The position numbers and the translations under genes are program-made. The notes under the pieces were generated by a model. The model was given only the letters and a program-made list of their open reading frames with translations, searched no databases and had not been told where the DNA came from. From Mastigocoleus testarum BC008 (GTDB lineage Bacteria; Cyanobacteriota; Cyanobacteriia; Cyanobacteriales; Nostocaceae), in NCBI RefSeq assembly GCF_001456025.1, contig NZ_LMTZ01000091.1, positions 1-64,000 of the forward strand: a stretch of DNA of 64,000 nucleotides. The letters run 5' to 3'. Below, in pieces: positions 52,995 through 61,611 of this stretch; the first letter of the stretch is position 1, and every line of letters starts with the position of its first letter.

Positions 52995-53967
52995 AGACTC
53001 AGAATCCTTACAACACCAAATACTCTGCTGGTTATTGTCAAATGACGATTTAACTGGAGATAACACATCGGTCGAATGTAAGGGAAATAACAGGCTTAAT
53101 GATGCCTATTCACAAGCCGCCGCTTTTACAAGCGGTGCTTTTGAGTCGGAACTTAAGTCTCAAAACTTTAAATTGGGAGAAATTCCTACTGTGCAAGAAC
53201 GTTTCCAAGCCGTACTTAAACGTCGGTTAAAAAACCAAATCCAAAGTCGTCCGCCACTTTTCCCTTGGGAAAGTAGTATAACTGATTACCCGGAATATAT
53301 TGACAATGCTGCAAATGCATTGGTTCCCTGTGGGTCTTGGGTGTTAAAACAGTCCAAGCTCAATTTACCAATTACTTTACCAGAAAACATATTTAGTATC
53401 CTGGCTGAACGATGTCAAACATTAGTGGCTTCTTCTTTACCGCTAGGGACTAAGTTAGTGCAAGCTGTGGAAAATCTATTTCCAGAAGAACCACAGGCGC
53501 TTAACGATTTGGCTGGATTAGTACTCAGAACTCCATATCGTTCCGTAGATACTCTAGATGTTGTACCAAATTTGGAGAATAATTACTCTGATTTGCAACT
53601 ATCTCAAAAAATGGCCTTATCTTTGCTAGCAGCTAAGGAACTGTTAGAGAACATGACTCTAAAAGTTTCTACTACCCATCCTACTGTTGAAAGAGAATGG
53701 GAAACCACCGCAGGATTAGTAAATATTAGAGTTGAGTACAAGTATCAAGCTGAATACACTAAGCTTTGTATTGAGTACCACCTACCAGCAGCAAGTACTT
53801 TAAAGTTGCTCTCCGGTGATTTTGAAGAAATCATACATTCGGCCACTTCTGGATGTTTGAGTATAGATTTGAAACAGCAGCAATTGGATGATTTTTATAC
53901 ATTGGAGCTTGATTGTCCAGAATTTGACAAAAAGCCATTATTCATCGCAATTTTACCGATTGTTTAA
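52987..53967 (+). CDS. patU: Pattern-control protein PatU
   Basis: About 326 residues from ATG 52987, which overlaps the hetZ stop by 8 bp (ATGAATAG), implying translational coupling; a GTG at 52975 is possible. The N-terminal part (SLQHQILCWLLSND, PTVQERFQAVLKRRLKNQIQSRPPLFPWE) and the C-terminal part (MALSLLAAKELLENMTLKVS, VEREWETTAGLVNIRVEY) correspond to the PatU5 and PatU3 pieces of Anabaena, here in one frame as in Nostoc punctiforme. PatU influences heterocyst spacing and acts with HetZ. The middle (70-130) is variable. Confidence 0.88.
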   Translation: MNRDSESLQHQILCWLLSNDDLTGDNTSVECKGNNRLNDAYSQAAAFTSGAFESELKSQNFKLGEIPTVQERFQAVLKRRLKNQIQSRPPLFPWESSITDYPEYIDNAANALVPCGSWVLKQSKLNLPITLPENIFSILAERCQTLVASSLPLGTKLVQAVENLFPEEPQALNDLAGLVLRTPYRSVDTLDVVPNLENNYSDLQLSQKMALSLLAAKELLENMTLKVSTTHPTVEREWETTAGLVNIRVEYKYQAEYTKLCIEYHLPAASTLKLLSGDFEEIIHSATSGCLSIDLKQQQLDDFYTLELDCPEFDKKPLFIAILPIV

Positions 53968-54225
53968 ATAAAATTACCAACGCTAGACTACTGAATAAAT
54001 AATTTTTGTGTATAAAAGGTTATCCTGATGTTGAAACTTCCTTTGATTTTTTAGTAAAGCAGTTATTAGGGCAGGTGCTCGGACCGATTAATTAAGCAAA
54101 ATACCAGTTTAATATGTATTGATTTGCTTGACAAAGGAATCGAATTTATTCCTTCGCTCGGATGAGCCAAAAGACCTATAAATTGCAGCTTTACTTGTAT
54201 ACACATAAGCTGTCTTCTCATCACG

Positions 54226-56574
54226 ATGTTCGATTTTTCCAGGATAACCAGGTTTTGGCGTCTACCATTGAATAATTTTTGGCAGCAGCATAGTCAGAAG
54301 TCACCCCCAAAGCAAGTTGAAGATTCTGTGACTTTGCGGGTACTTGTCCTAGCGTTGGTAATTGTGGCAATCATTGCGATTGATACCGCCGCTAAAACAA
54401 CATATAGTTTTTGGGGTTTGCCTTTATCAATAGTTGGTGCAATTTGGAGTTATTACCATCGCCATCAACGCAATATAACAATTAAGTTTTTTATTGCCAT
54501 TGGGATGTTAGTGGCATTAGGAACCTTCTTTAGGCGTTTGGTAGGTCATTTTAATGATACTCGCCTAGTACTAGCCCAATTGTTAATTCAACTTCAAATA
54601 CTTCATAGTTTTGATTTACCCCGTCGTAAAGATTTGGGTTACTCAGTTACAATTGGCTTAATTTTGCTGGGTGTTGCAGCTTCAGTGAGTCAAACATTGG
54701 CTTTTGCTCCAATATTGCTAATATTCTTAGCAATTGCACTACCGACTTTAGTTTTTGATTATCGTTCCCGTTTGGGCTTAGGAGATTTTAAAACTAAAAC
54801 TCAAGAACTAAAATTTAGAGTTAAACAGAAACCTGGGTCGCTACCTTCTTATTTTTTACTTTTTATTTTGATTGTTGGATTGGGTTTAGGTATTTTTGCT
54901 ATTTTACCTAGATTTCCTGGTTATCAATTGCGTAACTTTCCAGTTAGTTCCCCAATTCAAATCAAAGAAAATTTGACTGGGAAAAGAATTTATAATCCTG
55001 GCTATGTTCGCCAAGGTAAAGATAACGACCTGGATAATAATGGTAAATTCGGTCAAGGAAAAATCGGAAAACCAGGAAAAATTGATAATTCTTTTTATTA
55101 CGGTTTTAACTCTTCGATTAATCAAAATCTACGGGGTAAAATGACCCCCAAAGTAGTAATGCGAGTAAGATCGCAAGTGGAAGGTTTTTGGCGGGTACTT
55201 GCATTCGATCGCTATACGGGGAAAGGGTGGGAAATTACTCGTGATGACCAGGTAAAAACAATAAAACGTTCTCCTTGGTCTTACAAAACTCTTCTTTCTC
55301 TTGGTAATTTCATTACTCCAACAAAAGAAGTAGTACAGACTTATACGGTTGTGTCAGATTTGCCTAATGTGATTCCTGCAATGGCTTATCCTAAAGAAAT
55401 TTACTTCCCGACACCAACTGTAGCTGTAGACCCTGAGGGTTCTTTACGCTCTCCTGTGGGGTTATCTGAAGGTTTGACCTATACTGTTGTTTCTGAAGTC
55501 CCTTATCGCGATCGCACTGTTTTAAGAAAAGCTTCAACAAAATATCCAGATCCGATCAAAAAATCCTATTTACAAATACCGGAGTCAATTGCAGAAAAAG
55601 TTAGAATTCGTACCGAAGAAATTTTAGCCAACTACAACCGCGATCAAGTTGGGAAATCAGATGACACTTTAAATTCAGTCTCTGAAAAAGCTCTTTACTT
55701 AGCCCAGTATTTAAAACAGAATTATACAATTCCAGAAAACCCTTTAAACTTACCTTACTTAGGAGAAGAGGAAGATCTAGTGGAAGCATTTTTGTTTAAG
55801 TACAAAGGTGGTTATCCAGATCATTTCTCTACAGTGCTTACTGTCATGTTGCGTTCTATTGGTATTCCAACTCGTTTAGTTGCAGGTTTTAGCTCTGGAA
55901 GTTTTAACCCTTTTACTGGAATGTATGTTGTTCGAAATACTGACGCCTACGCAATGACTGAAGTTTACTTTCCCAAATATGGCTGGTTTCCATTTGACCC
56001 AATTCCATCTCACCCTTTAATTCCTCCTTCCATAGAAGAAACTCAAACTTTTACTGTTTTACGTCAGTTTTGGAATTGGGTTGCGGGTTGGTTACCGTCA
56101 CCAGTAACAGGTTGGCTCAATTACATATTTGGAATTATATTTGGTGCCATAACATATTTTTTCTCTTGGCTGATTAATTTATTTTTCCAAGGATGGCTTG
56201 GGGTTTTAACATTTTTAATCCTTGCGACTGGAGTTAGTTTATTTAGTTGGTTTAGTTGGTTGTTGTGGAGATATTGGTGCAACCAAATTGCTCTGAAGAA
56301 ACTACCATTGATGGAACGCTTATATCAAGAAATGTTGCAGTTAATGGCAAAAAAAGGTTTCAAAAAACATTCTGCACAAACTTCTTTAGAGTATGCTCAA
56401 ATTATTTCCACATATTATCCACCAGCAATTACAACATTAATTGAGGATATATGTCAGAGCTATGTAAAATGGCGTTATGGCTGTTGTAATCCCGATCTGA
56501 ATCGAATACAACAAAAACTCGAACAGTTGCAAAGAGATCTTAAAGATGTTTCCCAGCACTTGAAGAGAAATTAA
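54226..56574 (+). CDS. Transglutaminase-fold membrane protein (TgpA-like), catalytically degenerate
   Basis: 782 residues. Five or six N-terminal membrane helices, a large extracytoplasmic part, a transglutaminase-core region (about 500-600), two or three more helices (650-700), and a helical C-terminal tail of the DUF4129 kind. The core reads FKYKGGYPDHFSTVL where active enzymes have a Cys in GYCEHFA; here Pro531 replaces it. The catalytic His position (DAHAW) is Tyr575 in DAYAM, while Asp591 in FPFDP remains. Peptidase or transferase activity is therefore unlikely. It begins 258 bp after patU on the same strand. A wall-related scaffold role is inferred. Confidence 0.85.
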   Translation: MFDFSRITRFWRLPLNNFWQQHSQKSPPKQVEDSVTLRVLVLALVIVAIIAIDTAAKTTYSFWGLPLSIVGAIWSYYHRHQRNITIKFFIAIGMLVALGTFFRRLVGHFNDTRLVLAQLLIQLQILHSFDLPRRKDLGYSVTIGLILLGVAASVSQTLAFAPILLIFLAIALPTLVFDYRSRLGLGDFKTKTQELKFRVKQKPGSLPSYFLLFILIVGLGLGIFAILPRFPGYQLRNFPVSSPIQIKENLTGKRIYNPGYVRQGKDNDLDNNGKFGQGKIGKPGKIDNSFYYGFNSSINQNLRGKMTPKVVMRVRSQVEGFWRVLAFDRYTGKGWEITRDDQVKTIKRSPWSYKTLLSLGNFITPTKEVVQTYTVVSDLPNVIPAMAYPKEIYFPTPTVAVDPEGSLRSPVGLSEGLTYTVVSEVPYRDRTVLRKASTKYPDPIKKSYLQIPESIAEKVRIRTEEILANYNRDQVGKSDDTLNSVSEKALYLAQYLKQNYTIPENPLNLPYLGEEEDLVEAFLFKYKGGYPDHFSTVLTVMLRSIGIPTRLVAGFSSGSFNPFTGMYVVRNTDAYAMTEVYFPKYGWFPFDPIPSHPLIPPSIEETQTFTVLRQFWNWVAGWLPSPVTGWLNYIFGIIFGAITYFFSWLINLFFQGWLGVLTFLILATGVSLFSWFSWLLWRYWCNQIALKKLPLMERLYQEMLQLMAKKGFKKHSAQTSLEYAQIISTYYPPAITTLIEDICQSYVKWRYGCCNPDLNRIQQKLEQLQRDLKDVSQHLKRN

Positions 56575-56608
56575 AAAAAAATCACATCATACGAAAATGC
56601 AAAATTTC

Positions 56609-56641
56609 TATGCAATCAACTGTGGTGACATTGATTGCATA
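56609..56641 (+). terminator. Hairpin after the transglutaminase-like gene
   Basis: TATGCAATCA and TGATTGCATA form a perfect 10-bp stem 34 nt after the stop, followed by an A-rich tail. Confidence 0.5.
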
Positions 56642-56861
56642 AAAATAAAGATCCCACTGATTGTCATTCGAATCTTTATCTGGTGTTTCAATTGGGAAAA
56701 ACACTTGAAAAAGCTACATGATAGATTAAAGTGTATTTCGTAACTCATAATCTAATTCAGCATTTCATCTAGGTATATTCCAATCGAAAGCCTCGCCGAT
56801 GTAGAGTTATAACTAGAGTATCTTACAACCAGAGTATCAAGTTATAACTAATTTTTGACGT

Positions 56862-57056
56862 TTATTTACGTCGGGAACGTTGTTGGCGACGCTGTCTTTG
56901 TCGAGAAACTGCTTTACGTTTCTGTTTCTCTAGTGGAGTTTCGAAGTGACGATTTTTCCTCATGTCTTGGAAAATTCCTGCACGTGATACTTTGCGCTTA
57001 AATCTACGCAAAGCTGAATCTATCCCTTCATTTTCACCTAATACTACTTGCGTCAT
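56862..57056 (-). CDS. rpsU: 30S ribosomal protein S21, first copy
   Basis: 64 residues: MTQVVLGENEGIDSALRRFKRKVSRAGIFQDMRKNRHFETPLEKQKRKA, with a basic tail of Arg/Gln/Lys. S21 is a small-subunit protein near the anti-Shine-Dalgarno region. Cyanobacteria commonly place rpsU downstream of an RRM RNA-binding-protein gene; here that gene is decayed (57231-57508). A second, shorter S21 is encoded at 61281. The two differ after residue 20 and in the C-terminal tail. Confidence 0.95.
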   Translation of the reverse strand: MTQVVLGENEGIDSALRRFKRKVSRAGIFQDMRKNRHFETPLEKQKRKAVSRQRQRRQQRSRRK

Positions 57057-57230
57057 TCTTGTTAATCCTTATATTTTTTACCGTTCAAAAGCCTGAGCTT
57101 TTTAAAATATCACACCTAAAATCAGAGCGAAAAAATATTTCCAGCAGTGTCTAGCTTAAACTTTAAGCTGCTGGAGTTTCTAGATAAATATTGCTTGAGA
57201 AGTTCATATTCTCAAAGCGATGATTATCGC

Positions 57231-57508
57231 TTATTTTACCCCGTGATAGACCTCCCATATCTGTAATGAGGTCTTGCTTAATTTACTTTTGAATTGTCTA
57301 TCGATCCACAAAGCACGATTTTATGCCTCAGTTACTGCATTCTCTTCCTCTTGAAATCTATTTAAGATAAAGGAGCAAGACCCAGTCTTCCAATCATTTC
57401 CATATCTGTTACAAACTGAACCTGACTAACCTTAGCACGATTTACAAATACTTCTTCTAAATAATCTTCTGTAACCTGCTTAGATAAGTTAACAAAATAA
57501 ATTGACAT
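57231..57508 (-). pseudogene. Decayed RRM-type RNA-binding protein gene (rbp)
   Basis: From ATG 57508 the frame reads MSIYFVNLSKQVTEDYLEEVF with the RNP2 motif, then QVQFVTDMEMIGRLGLAPLS and a stop at 57362. Where an RRM should continue with RNP1 and a helix, the minus strand in another frame reads EEENAVTEA, a stop, then NRALWIDRQFKSKLSK, matching the expected EALNGAEWMGR-like end of Rbp proteins. At least one frameshift and two stops break the gene. It is 174 bp upstream of rpsU, in the usual rbp-rpsU order. Only a 48-residue peptide could be made. Confidence 0.75.
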
Positions 57509-57522
57509 TCAGTGATTCCAAT

Positions 57523-57720
57523 ATGGTGTGTTGTAGAGACTTAGCTTCGGAGAAACGCTTCAAAGATTTATACGATTTACACAACCGAATTAATCCTTAT
57601 CGTTCCAGTATATAGCAATTATGGAAAAACTTTGAAACTTTTATTCAAGATGATTACAAAAAAGATAAAAAATATACCTTATTTCAGAGAATTATAATTA
57701 ATTGGGAAAAATTACAATAA
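57523..57720 (+). pseudogene. Possible gene remnant with an internal stop
   Basis: A frame from ATG 57523 reads DLASEKRFKDLYDLHNRINPYRSSI, an in-frame TAG at 57613-57615, then QLWKNFETFIQDDYKKDKKYTLFQRIIINWEKLQ and a stop. The composition looks protein-like on both sides of the stop. No family recognised. Confidence 0.3.
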
Positions 57721-57834
57721 ATCCCTAAATTCATTGAGAATCAAGAACTTTAATTAATAGAAAATCTTATTATTCCCATAGAAAAGATAATCTTTTATTT
57801 GACTTGAATTTCGTTGCTATATAGAGGTTGATAA
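57721..57834. other. AT-rich gap
   Basis: No feature seen; the cysQ gene ends at 57835. Confidence 0.4.
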
Positions 57835-58692
57835 TCAGCTAAGCTGTCCTAAGATTTTTTCTGCTTCTTCGCACAGCATTTGATGGCACTTACCATTAGA
57901 AGCAATTAGTCCACCCCACTGATTAATATCACCAGTGTTATAAGACAAGTTAGTACCATCAAAGTGTGTAAAACTTCCACCAGCTTCGCTCAAGATTAGT
58001 TCAGGGGCTGCTAGGTCCCAATCTTTGGGCGCTGATTTTCCAGAAATTGAAATATAAATATCAGCTTTTTGTTCCACTATTGCTGCAATTTTTCCACCAA
58101 TACTACCAACTACTTTCTGATTTTTACAAGGTAAGTTTTTTAAGAGATGATTTAATTTTTCATTGCGGTGGCTACGGCTAACTACTAAAGTTAAATCATC
58201 TAAACTATCCCGTGTTGAGACGTTTAAAGCTTCAGTAGAATTATCTCCTGTCACACTACGTACTTCGACAAATGAACCTTTACCTTTGATGGCGTAAAAT
58301 AACTTTTCGGTTTCTGGTTGAGCTACTACTGCTAATATTGGGCGTTTATCTTTTACTAAGGCGATATGAATCGCATATTCACCAGTTTTATTAATAAAAT
58401 CTCGAGTTCCATCCAAGGGATCTATAATCCAAACCAATTCTTTACTATTCGCAGCTTGTTTTTGATAGGTTTCTTCACTTATATAACCGAAATCTTCACT
58501 GCCAAAAGCTGTTTGTAATTGCTCCACAATATAGTTATTTGTTGCTGTATCAGCAACAGTTACGGGTTCATTTTGTTTATAGTTAACCTCTAGATTTTGT
58601 TTATTATCCCCACGATAATAGCTACGGAGTATATCTGTTGCCCCCCAAGCAATACTACGGGTAACAGTTAAAATTTCCTCTAAAGTTTTCAT
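57835..58692 (-). CDS. cysQ: 3'(2'),5'-bisphosphate nucleotidase, CysQ-like
   Basis: 285 residues from ATG 58692, which has AAGGA 6 nt upstream; a longer frame to 58743 adds an unlikely hydrophobic leader. The inositol-phosphatase fold is shown by WIIDPLDGTRDFI (metal-binding DPLDGT), SEETYQKQ with its Glu, and the C-terminal PKDWDLAAPELILSEAGG. It hydrolyses 3'-phosphoadenosine 5'-phosphate made during sulfate assimilation. An inositol monophosphatase role cannot be ruled out, but the residues fit CysQ. It stands alone. Confidence 0.88.
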   Translation of the reverse strand: MKTLEEILTVTRSIAWGATDILRSYYRGDNKQNLEVNYKQNEPVTVADTATNNYIVEQLQTAFGSEDFGYISEETYQKQAANSKELVWIIDPLDGTRDFINKTGEYAIHIALVKDKRPILAVVAQPETEKLFYAIKGKGSFVEVRSVTGDNSTEALNVSTRDSLDDLTLVVSRSHRNEKLNHLLKNLPCKNQKVVGSIGGKIAAIVEQKADIYISISGKSAPKDWDLAAPELILSEAGGSFTHFDGTNLSYNTGDINQWGGLIASNGKCHQMLCEEAEKILGQLS

Positions 58693-59067
58693 TAATTTTC
58701 CTTTTGAGCAAAAGATTAAGAACCTAGCTAGTAACTTTATCACGAGTGTTCAGTAGGTGCGAATAATTAATGGTTACGAATACATATTTGGAATCTAAAT
58801 TCTTACAGATGATTTATTCTCAGCTTTTTCATCATCACAAGCACAAACTTAACTTATAGCAGAAGTCAGGAGACAGGAGGCAGTAGTCAGGAGTGAAACC
58901 TACTTTACATATAACTTCTAGCTTTTTGCCTATACCTCACTTACTTGCAATCCGCTATATGCTGCTTTTTTCTTTATGACTCAAAAGTAATGTCGGGTAA
59001 TTGTAAATAAAGTTACATATAATTGATTGGGCTAACATCAGTGGAAGTCGTTAAAGGTTGGGATAAA
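58693..59067. other. Gene-free gap with short heptads
   Basis: Heptad-like GTCAGGAG/GACAGGAG repeats (58864-58897) and no gene. Confidence 0.5.
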
Positions 59068-59958
59068 TTATTTTGAAGATTTCATCCAAAGACGGGTACC
59101 AAAGAACTCACAGGAATGGGAAGCAATATTTGCTGCTGAGATGAGTGCGTCTGTAAATTTTTCTCTCAAGATGAAATGGCAAAATGCACCATGGAAAATA
59201 TCACCTGCTCCTAGGGTGTCGACAGTTTTGATTTTTGGTACATCAATTATTCCAGCTTCGCCTTGGTAAAAGTAATAAATTGGTTTTTCCCCTTGGGTTA
59301 TGGCAATGTGAGGTACGTTTAATTCTTGAAGATAAGTAGAAACAGCCTGACAACGACTTTTTGTATCCTCTTGGGGTATATCGGGACAATTGGGTGGATA
59401 AAAATTCCCGGAGCAAATAGCGTAATCCACTTTAGGTAAAATTTGCTCAAAACCAGCTTTCCAACTACCACCATCAATGACTACAGGTATACTTCTAGCT
59501 TTTGCCATCTCGGCAATATGAAGCCCTACTATCATTTGGTGCCCATCAATTAGGACTATATCCACATCGTCTAAAATATTATCTGGAATATTTTGTGCGT
59601 TTACTTGAGTTTTAACAGCATTAATCGATATGACAGCACGTTCTCCGGTGGCTTCAGTAACAATAATTGAAGACACTGGTAGTGAATTATTGTTATGAGG
59701 AGCTAGATCGGTAACAGCAACTTTGTAATCTTCTAGATCGGTACGAACTATTTGAGTCATTGGATGAGAACCAATAACTCCTAAAACTCTGCCTTGCTCC
59801 CCCAAATGATTAAAAGTTACTGCTGCATTGGTTGCTGGACCTCCAGCTGCAACTGTACAGTCAGCAGCAACAATTTTTTGGTTGTGCTTGGGAGGTGATT
59901 CGGCAAGATAAATCAAATCTAAGGTAACTAAACCAACAAATAACCCATGCTTTTTCAT
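59068..59958 (-). CDS. PfkB-family carbohydrate kinase
   Basis: 296 residues, ribokinase fold. The glycine-rich AAGGPATNAAVTFNHLGEQG near the N-terminus and the DTLGAGDIFHGAF anion-hole/catalytic-Asp motif (about 250-262) are intact. Members phosphorylate sugars, nucleosides or related substrates; family sequence alone does not specify which. The ATG at 59958 immediately precedes the first strand. It is divergent from rsmI across 119 bp. Confidence 0.88.
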   Translation of the reverse strand: MKKHGLFVGLVTLDLIYLAESPPKHNQKIVAADCTVAAGGPATNAAVTFNHLGEQGRVLGVIGSHPMTQIVRTDLEDYKVAVTDLAPHNNNSLPVSSIIVTEATGERAVISINAVKTQVNAQNIPDNILDDVDIVLIDGHQMIVGLHIAEMAKARSIPVVIDGGSWKAGFEQILPKVDYAICSGNFYPPNCPDIPQEDTKSRCQAVSTYLQELNVPHIAITQGEKPIYYFYQGEAGIIDVPKIKTVDTLGAGDIFHGAFCHFILREKFTDALISAANIASHSCEFFGTRLWMKSSK

Positions 59959-60077
59959 CTTTCTTCACTTGTAATCAGTAATCGGTAATGAAATAAAAAT
60001 TGGTAGTGGCTAATTAATTAGTGATAAATAATTGGAATTACTACCCAGCGAAAAAATTTTTGAATGATGATTTTTTA

Positions 60078-60932
60078 ATGGAAATTAAACCAGGAACGCT
60101 TTATGTTGTCGGTACCCCAATCGGCAATTTAGCGGATATGACATTTCGGGGCGTACAGGTTCTGCAAGATGTAGATTTGATTGCAGCTGAAGACACCCGT
60201 CATACGGGAAAGTTACTGCAACATTTTCAAATCAAAACTCCCCAGATAAGTTACCACGAACACAATCGTAGTAGTCGCATTCCAGAACTGTTACGACACT
60301 TAAATGACGATAAATCCTTAGCTTTGGTTAGCGACGCCGGGATTCCAGGAATTTCCGATCCTGGCTATGAATTAATTTCGGCTTGTATCACTAAAGGAAT
60401 TTCTGTGGTCCCTCTTCCTGGTGCTTGTGCAGCGATTACTGCATTGTGTGCATCTGGCTTACCTACAAATAGATTTATGTTTGAGGGTTTTTTGCCAACA
60501 AAAAGAAAACAGCGACAACAAATCTTAGAATCTTTACAAGCAGAAACTCGGACTTTAATTTTTTATGAATCGCCACACCGCTTGCGAGAAACGCTAGAAG
60601 ATTTAGTTGCTGCTTTTGGAGAAACTCGTCATTGTGTGCTAGCACGAGAACTAACTAAACTGTATGAAGACTTTTGGCGAGGTTCTTTGAAGGAAGCGAT
60701 TTCTCTCTATCAAGAAAAACAACCTCAGGGTGAATATACTCTTATTCTTGAAGGAACTTCACCTGATCGAACACAACTTTCCGAAGCGCAACTTAAAATA
60801 GAATTACGATCGCTAATTACTCGGGGAGTATCGCGGTCGCAAGCTAGCCGCGAATTAGCAAAACTGACTTCTATACCTCGACGTCAACTTTATCAGTTGG
60901 CTTTAGATATTAAAATAACAGAAGAGAACTAA
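60078..60932 (+). CDS. rsmI: 16S rRNA (cytidine1402-2'-O)-methyltransferase
   Basis: 284 residues from ATG 60078; the upstream frame to 60021 adds 19 atypical residues. The N-terminus PGTLYVVGTPIGNLADMTFRG, then AEDTRHTGKLL, SDAGIPGISDPG, and VPLPGACAAITALCASGLP are classical for RsmI (tetrapyrrole-methylase superfamily). It methylates C1402 in the ribosomal decoding centre. The C-terminal SRSQASRELAKLTSIPRRQLYQLAL is the usual helix-turn-helix. Confidence 0.95.
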   Translation: MEIKPGTLYVVGTPIGNLADMTFRGVQVLQDVDLIAAEDTRHTGKLLQHFQIKTPQISYHEHNRSSRIPELLRHLNDDKSLALVSDAGIPGISDPGYELISACITKGISVVPLPGACAAITALCASGLPTNRFMFEGFLPTKRKQRQQILESLQAETRTLIFYESPHRLRETLEDLVAAFGETRHCVLARELTKLYEDFWRGSLKEAISLYQEKQPQGEYTLILEGTSPDRTQLSEAQLKIELRSLITRGVSRSQASRELAKLTSIPRRQLYQLALDIKITEEN

Positions 60933-61280
60933 AAGTATTTAGGGAAGAATAACCTATAAAGAGGGGCATGTTCTAATATTTTGTAAAGTTGGGGAGCAAA
61001 CCTTCTAATTTTTGAATTTTTGGGGTATTAATTATATTTTTACCTAACTTGCTTTTGTCTCCTTCCTAACTTTGAGAACAGCGATTTGCAATTAGGATGT
61101 TATGCTCAATAAACCTTTTCCCAACACGAGGGAAGCAAGCACAATTCAGAAAAACTGAGTAAACTTATACATTGAATTGTGCTTCTACAGATTTATCTAT
61201 TTTTGGGTATGTTTGTCGAGATATTTAGAAGCGGTTAATATTACAATTGTCAAAAACAAGAAAAAGAGGAAAGTTCGAGA
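60933..61280. other. Leader region of the second rpsU
   Basis: Contains a perfect 12-bp inverted repeat (61137-61184) and an AT-rich promoter zone. The AGAGGAAAG upstream of 61281 is the ribosome site. Confidence 0.5.
61137..61184 (+). promoter_or_regulatory. 12-bp stem in the leader of the second rpsU
   Basis: AAGCACAATTCA and TGAATTGTGCTT are perfect complements separated by 24 nt, about 97 nt before the S21 ATG. It could be a terminator-type hairpin of the rsmI transcript or a regulatory leader of rpsU. Confidence 0.45.
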
Positions 61281-61460
61281 ATGACCCAAGTGGTTTTAGG
61301 AGAAAACGAAGGAATAGATTCAGCATTGCGCCGCTTTAAGCGTCAGGTTTCCAAGGCGGGGATTCTTGCCGATGTAAAGTATCATCGTCATTATGAAACC
61401 CCCCAAGAGAAACGTAAACGGAAAGCTGTAGCTGCTAGACGTAAGCGTCGTTATAAGTAA
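61281..61460 (+). CDS. rpsU: 30S ribosomal protein S21, second copy
   Basis: 59 residues from ATG 61281, with AGAGGAAAG just upstream. Sequence MTQVVLGENEGIDSALRRFK is identical to the first copy for 20 residues; it then differs in QVSKAGILADVKYHRHYETPQEKRKRKAVAARRKRRYK, with a shorter basic tail. It is too short for ordinary gene tracks. No rbp gene precedes it; instead a hairpin-bearing leader does. A terminator-like hairpin follows at 61556-61572. Confidence 0.95.
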   Translation: MTQVVLGENEGIDSALRRFKRQVSKAGILADVKYHRHYETPQEKRKRKAVAARRKRRYK

Positions 61461-61555
61461 ACCTAAGTTCGACCAATTCGAACATGCTGACTAATTTTTA
61501 ACCAAGTCCAAGCAGTTTCTTTTTTATAATTATAGATATTAAGATAAATCCACCT

Positions 61556-61572
61556 CACCCCTGTTAGGGGTG
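61556..61572 (+). terminator. Probable terminator between rpsU and pth
   Basis: CACCCC-TGTTA-GGGGTG, then CTGGGTGTTTGCTTTTT. The T-rich tail on the plus strand fits termination of rpsU; the stem could also act for pth on the other strand. Confidence 0.6.
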
Positions 61573-61611
61573 CTGGGTGTTTGCTTTTTAAGATGATTGA
61601 TTCTTGGGGAG

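Noticed and set aside
56641..56700. tRNA-like TTCGAATC string
   Set aside because: No cloverleaf can be built around it. No tRNA was found anywhere in the window.
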